Below, in pieces: positions 59,721 through 64,000 of a stretch of 64,000 nt of DNA. Position numbers and translations under genes: made by a program. The notes beneath the pieces are model-generated. The model saw only the letters and a list, made by a program, of their open reading frames with translations, did no database searches and was not told where the DNA came from. Positions within the stretch are counted from its first letter, which is position 1, and the number at the start of each line of letters is the position of its first letter. This DNA comes from Balamuthia mandrillaris. Taxonomy: Eukaryota > Discosea > Longamoebia > Balamuthiidae. Location of the stretch: NCBI GenBank assembly GCA_031835245.1, contig JAVKOQ010000044.1:62001-126000 (forward strand), in the 5' to 3' direction.

Positions 59721-60503
59721 CTAAACTGCATTACTGAGCAAAGATGTTTCTTCGTTGATCGTCGTGCGCTGAGCCGTAAGCGGCACACTCGCAGCAGAGG
59801 AATCACCCCCTCTCCCTTTGAGCGTCGGCCTCCGTAGCGAGAAGATCACGCCCACTATAGCCAAGGCCAGCGGAATCAAAGCCAATATCACCTGAAAGAC
59901 CAACTGCCCGTGGAGCCTCGACAGCTGGCATAAGGCGCGGGCGAAACCGACAGTCACCGAGCTGCAGGCCTGTCCGGCCTGGAAGAAGTCGCGGCAAACT
60001 TTGTCGTCCCCGAGTTCGGCCAACACAGCAATTGCCCAAAAGGCAAACGCTGGGAGGAGCGCAAAGTACCAAAGGCAGCAAAACACCCAACACCAACACT
60101 GCCGACGAAGAGTAGGAGATGAAGAAGTTGAAGAAGGACGTAAGTGTGAGAAAAAGGTTTTGAAGGACATGTTCAACGGGAAGGAGTAAATGACGAGGGG
60201 GAAGAGGGCGAAAGACAGGATGTTGCCGACGAAGAGGATGACGACCAAGGCGTAGACGTGGTATTCTGATTCGCAGTCAGAGTCGGCTTTGTCCCGTTGG
60301 AAGATTATCACAATGAGAGAGAACAAGAGCACTTTCAAGAGACAAGCGATGAAAATCCGGAGAGAAGAAGTGAGCTAAACATAATACAGAAAACCTGTGC
60401 GTAAGTTTAATTTTGCTTATGTAAGGATCTTACCACCAGCCATGACGGAAAGCTGGACGCATGCTTTCACGAGCACTAACGAACCGCTAGAGAGACTTCC
60501 CAT
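59721..60503 (-). CDS. Four-helix membrane protein with C-terminal dileucine signal, copy 1
   Basis: Two exons (60503-60434, 60331-59721). Starts MGSLSSGSLVLVKACVQLSV. Four hydrophobic helices are separated by a conserved loop after the first (RDKADSDCESEYHVYA) and a cysteine-containing luminal loop (DDKVCRDFFQAGQACSSVTV). The tail ends EETSLLSNAV, an acidic dileucine motif ([DE]xxxL[LI]) for endosome/lysosome sorting. Family not recognised; topology like a tetraspan membrane protein. It is the first of three tandem paralogues with the same single phase-1 intron position. Confidence 0.78.
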
Positions 60504-60867
60504 TTGTGTTGTTGGAGTTAAAAAGCGTGTGTTTCTTGCTTGTTTTTTTTGCAACTTTTCTATTTTTCAAACAGACGAAGGAGAAACGACGGACGAGTTC
60601 TTTATAAACCCTAACCTTCCGTGACGACGCTTCGAAGTTTGCCTTGTACTATTCTAAGCCAATGAGGTCGTCCATGACGTTTTCTCACTGATCGCTGATC
60701 ATGATCCTGTGCATCCAATAAAAAATCAAAAAAAAAACGGTTCCCTCAACAAGCCTCATGGGGATCATATGCTCTTCCAAGATAGTGCACAGCACTCGCC
60801 CACGTCTCCGTCAGCCCATGCCTTGCACCCCAAACGGTTGAACATCGGTGAACTTAAGCGCTTTATT
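60504..60867. other. Intergenic region between four-helix copies 1 and 2
   Basis: About 365 bases, mostly copy 1 upstream sequence. No gene supported and no GTCGAC motif found. Confidence 0.5.
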
Positions 60868-61517
60868 TTACACTGCGGAGGTGGCTAGCAAAGCAGTTTC
60901 CTCGTTAACGGAGGTGCCCTTCCGCATGCTGTTGCTTCTTCTGGCTGTGGCAAGGCCGTAGCAAATAGCAACAAGGCAAAAGACCCCAAAACTGACGAGC
61001 AACGCGAAGGGCAGCAACCCGAACACCACTTGAAAGATCAACTGGCCGTGGAGGCGACTCAGCTCACACAAGGTGCGGACGAAGCCCACAGAGGATGAGG
61101 AGCAGACCTGGTCGGCATCGAAAAAGCTCTTGCACTCGCTGTCGTGACCGAGTTGAGCCAAGACGGCCACTGCCCAAAACGATAACGCAGGCTGCAGCAC
61201 AAAGTACCAAAAGATCCCTGATAGAAAGGCCCAACTTTTCCAACAAGAGCAGAGGGCAGGGCTGGTTTTGTTTTGGGAGGCGGGGAGTAAACTGCGGAGG
61301 AAGGCTTTGAAGGAGCGGTGCTGAGGGAAAAAGAGGATGGAGAAGGGGAAAAGGACGATGGCAAGCACGTTGACGACAAAGAGGGAGACCACTAGCACAT
61401 AGACGTGGTACTTCGACTCGCAGTCGGAATGAACTTTGTCCCTTTGTTGGATGATCACCACGAGGGTGTAAACCATCACTACAAGCAACAAAGAGACAGG
61501 TGAGAAAAAAAGTTCGG

Positions 61518-61552
<35 letters not shown>

Positions 61553-61636
61553 CTTACAGGCAATGACAACGAGGAGCTGGAGGCACCCTTTCAGGAGTGA
61601 ACCCAGTTGGTCAGAGGTTTTGCTGGCGGTACTCAT
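60868..61636 (-). CDS. Four-helix membrane protein with C-terminal dileucine signal, copy 2
   Basis: Two exons (61636-61558, 61478-60868). Starts MSTASKTSDQLGSLLKGCLQ. Shares with copies 1 and 3 the first-helix end VVIIQQRDKVHSDCESKYHVY, a following helix, the aromatic helix WAFLSGIFWYFVLQPALSFW, the luminal loop with DSECKSFFDADQVCSSSSVG, and the amphipathic LCELSRLHGQLIFQVVFG. Tail NEETALLATSAV carries the EETALL dileucine signal. The intron has a GA repeat (pyrimidine in the transcript). Function unknown. Confidence 0.78.
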
Positions 61637-62160
61637 GTGCGTGTGGGAGTTCCAGTATGTATGCTTGTTGATTCCTGTAGCTCGTTTCGAACGAAAGACT
61701 CCTTTTTTTTATCCCAAGCCGCGGCGCCTCTGCCACGAGGCGAAACTTCTCCGAGGAGACCACCTAACCTTTTTTTAGCGAAAGCAAACTTTTCCTTCCC
61801 GATGATCTCCACGATCGGGCGTAAACCACCAGCAGCACTGCGAAATCCAATTTAGGAAAATTTCCGTCTAGGTTCTAATTATCAGGTTTATCGTAATTAT
61901 CAGGAACTGGATTATTGCAGTTTATTGTGGTTTATTTTATTAATAGTCGACATGTTTTATTTGTCGACTGGAAACAACCATTTCGAATTTTCCCAAGTAC
62001 CACGTTTCCCAAGGGAACGCCAAGGTTTGGCTCCTTAAACTACAAAAGTTGAAAAAATTCGAAGGTGAGCAGGAATTCGTTTCCAACAAAAGTTTGTGTC
62101 CGAAACAGGTCAGGCCAAAGGAAAAACGTAAACGACAAGCAGAACGACCCGCTGTTGTTA
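61637..62160. promoter_or_regulatory. Copy 2 upstream region with paired GTCGAC and repeated TAATTATCAGG
   Basis: Directly repeated TAATTATCAGG at 61876-61886 and 61894-61904 (18-base period), then GTCGAC at 61946-61951 and 61963-61968, 17 bases apart. No gene supported. Confidence 0.55.
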
Positions 62161-62944
62161 TTAGACAGGGTTGGTCAGCAAAGAAGCAGTTTCATCCTTG
62201 TTCATCTCGAGGGCCTCCTTCGTGTCCTCTTTCTTTTTTGAGGTCTTGCAGCACGGCGATGCGGAGATCAGGATGCCCACCAACGCCAAGAAGCCGATGG
62301 TCAATGGCAGCAAGGCCACAATGGCTTGGAAGATCATCTGCCCGTAGAGGCGCCCCAACCGCTCCACAAACATCACGCAAAAGCTCGTGGCCACGCCACC
62401 CGGCCGCGAGTCGCACGCCCCCTCCGCGTCCTGGTAAAAGGCCTTGCAGTCCTCTCCGCTGAGCTGAGCCAACACGGCAATTCCCCAAAAGGCCAAGGCG
62501 GGCATCAGCACAAAGTACAGAAAGTTGCAGAGCAGGAAGGCCCAGTTAAGCAGAGAGGCAAGCAAAGGGTTGGTCGGGAAAAGAGAAGAGGAGGATGGAG
62601 AAGAACAGGGAAGCAGGTTTTGGAGAAAGGCTTTGGGCGTGGTGTTGGAGGGGAAGGAGACGACGAAGAGGGGAATGAAGAACATGGCAAGGATGTTGGC
62701 GATGAAGGTGGAGGCCACCACGGCGTAGAGGTGGTACTCCGACTCGCATTCCGAGTGGGCCTTGTCCCGTTGTCGAATGATGACAACCAGAGAGTACACC
62801 ATCACTTCAAAAAGAAAAATACACAGAGAGAAGGTTAGTTCTTTCAACCAACACGACTGCTTGTGCGGGTGTCGTACGTGCAATCGTGACGATGAGCTGA
62901 CCAAGCGCTTTCAGCAAACCAGCCCCGCTATTGCTATTACTCAT
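62161..62944 (-). CDS. Four-helix membrane protein with C-terminal dileucine signal, copy 3
   Basis: Two exons (62944-62878, 62804-62161). Starts MSNSNSGAGLLKALGQLIV. Helix 1 ends VVIIRQRDKAHSECESEYHL, the loop motif shared with the other copies; then helices around ANILAMFFIPLFVVSF, WAFLLCNFLYFVLMPALAFW and MIFQAIVALLPLTIGFLALV. Luminal Cys segment GEDCKAFYQDAEGACDS. Tail KDETASLLTNPV: ETASLL fits the acidic dileucine motif. A basic KTSKKKE segment precedes it. It differs from copies 1 and 2 in the luminal loop (RPGGVATSFCVMF). Function unknown. Confidence 0.78.
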
Positions 62945-63506
62945 TGCGTGCTTGTTTTGTTCGTTTGTTTGTTTGGCTTGTTGCTTTCAAGAAAAAAACT
63001 TGGTCTTTGTTGGTCAGGTATCCTGTTCTTATGAGCAGCGTTCCTCCTTCCTGGCCTCCTTCGGAGTTCTCCCAACGAACATTCTTGTTTTTTTTTTTTA
63101 ATTGCATTTCATCATGGGCAGCATTACAGCTCCTGATTTCCTAGTGGGCCGGAGGAATCCTTTTTGTCGACCCATATTCCTCGCGAACGAAGCAAACCAT
63201 GGTATGCCTTTTTTTTTTCCCCTCAAAAAAAAAGCTGTTTTTTGCTTTTTGCTGTGTCTGCACTTTCTTTCACAGACATGATGGCACGGAGGGGAGCGGC
63301 CATACCACCCCAGCCATGATGCCGGCTGGGGTGGTATGGCCAACGGCAACAAAGCCAGTGCATCCATCTGAATGCCCAGGTGCCATTGGATGTTGTTTAT
63401 CAGCAAAGAACCTATCCTATTCGATGCCGGTGCTGTGGTATATGTAGGCAGAGAGGAAGGCTCGCTGCTTCGCCTCAGCCCATTGTATCGTGTGGATGCG
63501 GGCTGC
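62945..63506. other. Upstream region of copy 3 and perfect inverted repeat
   Basis: Contains GTCGAC at 63166-63171, then T-rich sequence and the 18-base inverted repeat at 63298-63341. Open frames here give no recognisable protein. Confidence 0.5.
63298..63341. repeat. Perfect 18-base inverted repeat with 8-base loop
   Basis: Arm GGCCATACCACCCCAGCC at 63298-63315 and its exact reverse complement at 63324-63341, separated by ATGATGCC. Both arms are C- or G-rich, so the RNA hairpin would be very stable. Could be a transposon terminus pair, an RNA structure or a cruciform. Confidence 0.95.
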
Positions 63507-63815
63507 TCATGGCTTCAGAGAATTCACAAGTTCTAAAGAGAGCACAACTTGCGAGCATGAACACGTAGGAGCGAAGGGTTGAGCGTAGCGCTTCCAACGA
63601 GTGACGTCCAACTCATCGTCAGTTACTTTAGCGTAAACTTCTCGCACAACTTGGCGTCCCCAAACCTCGGCCCGAAAGGCCTGCTTCGCCAATTCTCGCC
63701 CGTGATAAGGGTCGTTGGCCTTGTTCCGGGCTTCAGCCAGCTCTTTTGCCAGCTGTGAAGCTATTTGCTGAGCCTCGGCTACAGCGTATGCCTTTTTGCT
63801 CAGCTTCGAAACCCC
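63507..63815 (-). CDS. Possible exon of an unknown gene at the window edge
   Basis: One frame stays open from about 63815 to the stop at 63507 on the minus strand, with an Ala/Glu-rich helix (AVAEAQQIASQLAKELAEAR) then KQAFRAEVWGRQVVREVYAK and DELDVTRWKRYAQPF. The residue mix looks like protein rather than noise. No start codon is in frame; a splice acceptor near 63815 would be needed. The gene would continue beyond the window. Family not recognised. Confidence 0.35.
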   Translation of the reverse strand, partial: GVSKLSKKAYAVAEAQQIASQLAKELAEARNKANDPYHGRELAKQAFRAEVWGRQVVREVYAKVTDDELDVTRWKRYAQPFAPTCSCSQVVLSLELVNSLKP

Positions 63816-64000
63816 TCAGCACTTTGCATTAAAACAGACAAGGATGGAGTGGGTGCTCGTTCTAGCACTTGTGCTTTGTGGCCGCCGGTTGGTGAGGGCA
63901 TGCCTGCGTCGTCATTGGGCTTGGGCATTTTTCTTCATTCCAACGGTGCACGCGCCCATTCCCATACATTTTGCTCAGATTTCCTCGAAAAAATATCACA

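Noticed and set aside
1-64000. CRISPR arrays, bacterial promoters, ribosome-binding sites, IS elements
   Set aside because: The window is spliced eukaryotic DNA; no spaced direct repeats, transposase motifs or operon structure were seen.

Overview
This window reads as the nuclear genome of an intron-rich, mid-GC unicellular eukaryote, most likely an amoebozoan of the Acanthamoeba/Balamuthia kind. That placement is inference. It rests on short GT-AG introns in almost every gene, abundant CT/TTC tracts, tandem Frizzled-like receptors with an extracellular cysteine-rich domain (a group expanded in Amoebozoa), a degenerate hybrid histidine kinase, divergent actin-like proteins, and housekeeping genes of clear eukaryotic type (DCAF1, WDR75/UTP17, eEF1B). 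Genes are dense, on both strands, and several are head-to-head with short shared promoters.

Layout: 0.3-1.2 kb, a mitochondrial-type DUF2267 protein (-). 1.8-4.0 kb, an ABCB half transporter (-). 4.2-5.6 kb, a mitochondrial-carrier-like protein (+). 5.6-11.1 kb, a P-type H+-ATPase with unusual tails (-). 12.0-17.9 kb, a BAR-PH-RhoGEF-PH-RhoGAP-PH protein (+). 18.1-21.2 kb, a three-RRM RNA-binding protein (-). 22.3-23.3 kb, a secreted protein of unknown function (+). 23.4-26.9 kb, WDR75 (-). 27.6-28.2 kb, eEF1B (+). 28.3-30.5 kb, an EF1A-like GTPase with an N-terminal F-box (-). 31.0-32.8 kb, an A+T-rich ePHD-SET gene (-). 33.1-35.3 kb, a membrane-anchored protein-isoaspartate methyltransferase fused to cytochrome b5 (+). 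35.4-42.8 kb, two Frizzled-like receptors and a deleted third copy (-). 43.1-49.3 kb, DCAF1 (-). 49.8-55.3 kb, two divergent actin-like genes (-). 55.5-59.7 kb, a pseudo-histidine kinase with two receiver domains and a C-terminal F-box (+). 59.7-62.9 kb, three paralogous four-helix membrane proteins with C-terminal dileucine signals (-). 63.3 kb, a perfect inverted repeat and a possible exon of an unknown gene.

Themes: unusual domain fusions (F-box with EF1A-like GTPase, F-box with two-component domains, PIMT with cytochrome b5, RhoGEF with RhoGAP under one BAR domain). Ubiquitin-ligase adaptors recur (two F-box proteins and DCAF1). There are tandem families in several stages of decay: Frizzled-like, actin-like and four-helix. 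A GTCGAC palindrome is concentrated in intergenic promoters, including all four compact divergent ones. Purine/pyrimidine arrays in introns are strongly oriented by gene strand. Exon boundaries were worked out by eye from GT-AG sites and reading frame, so those not stated exactly are approximate.
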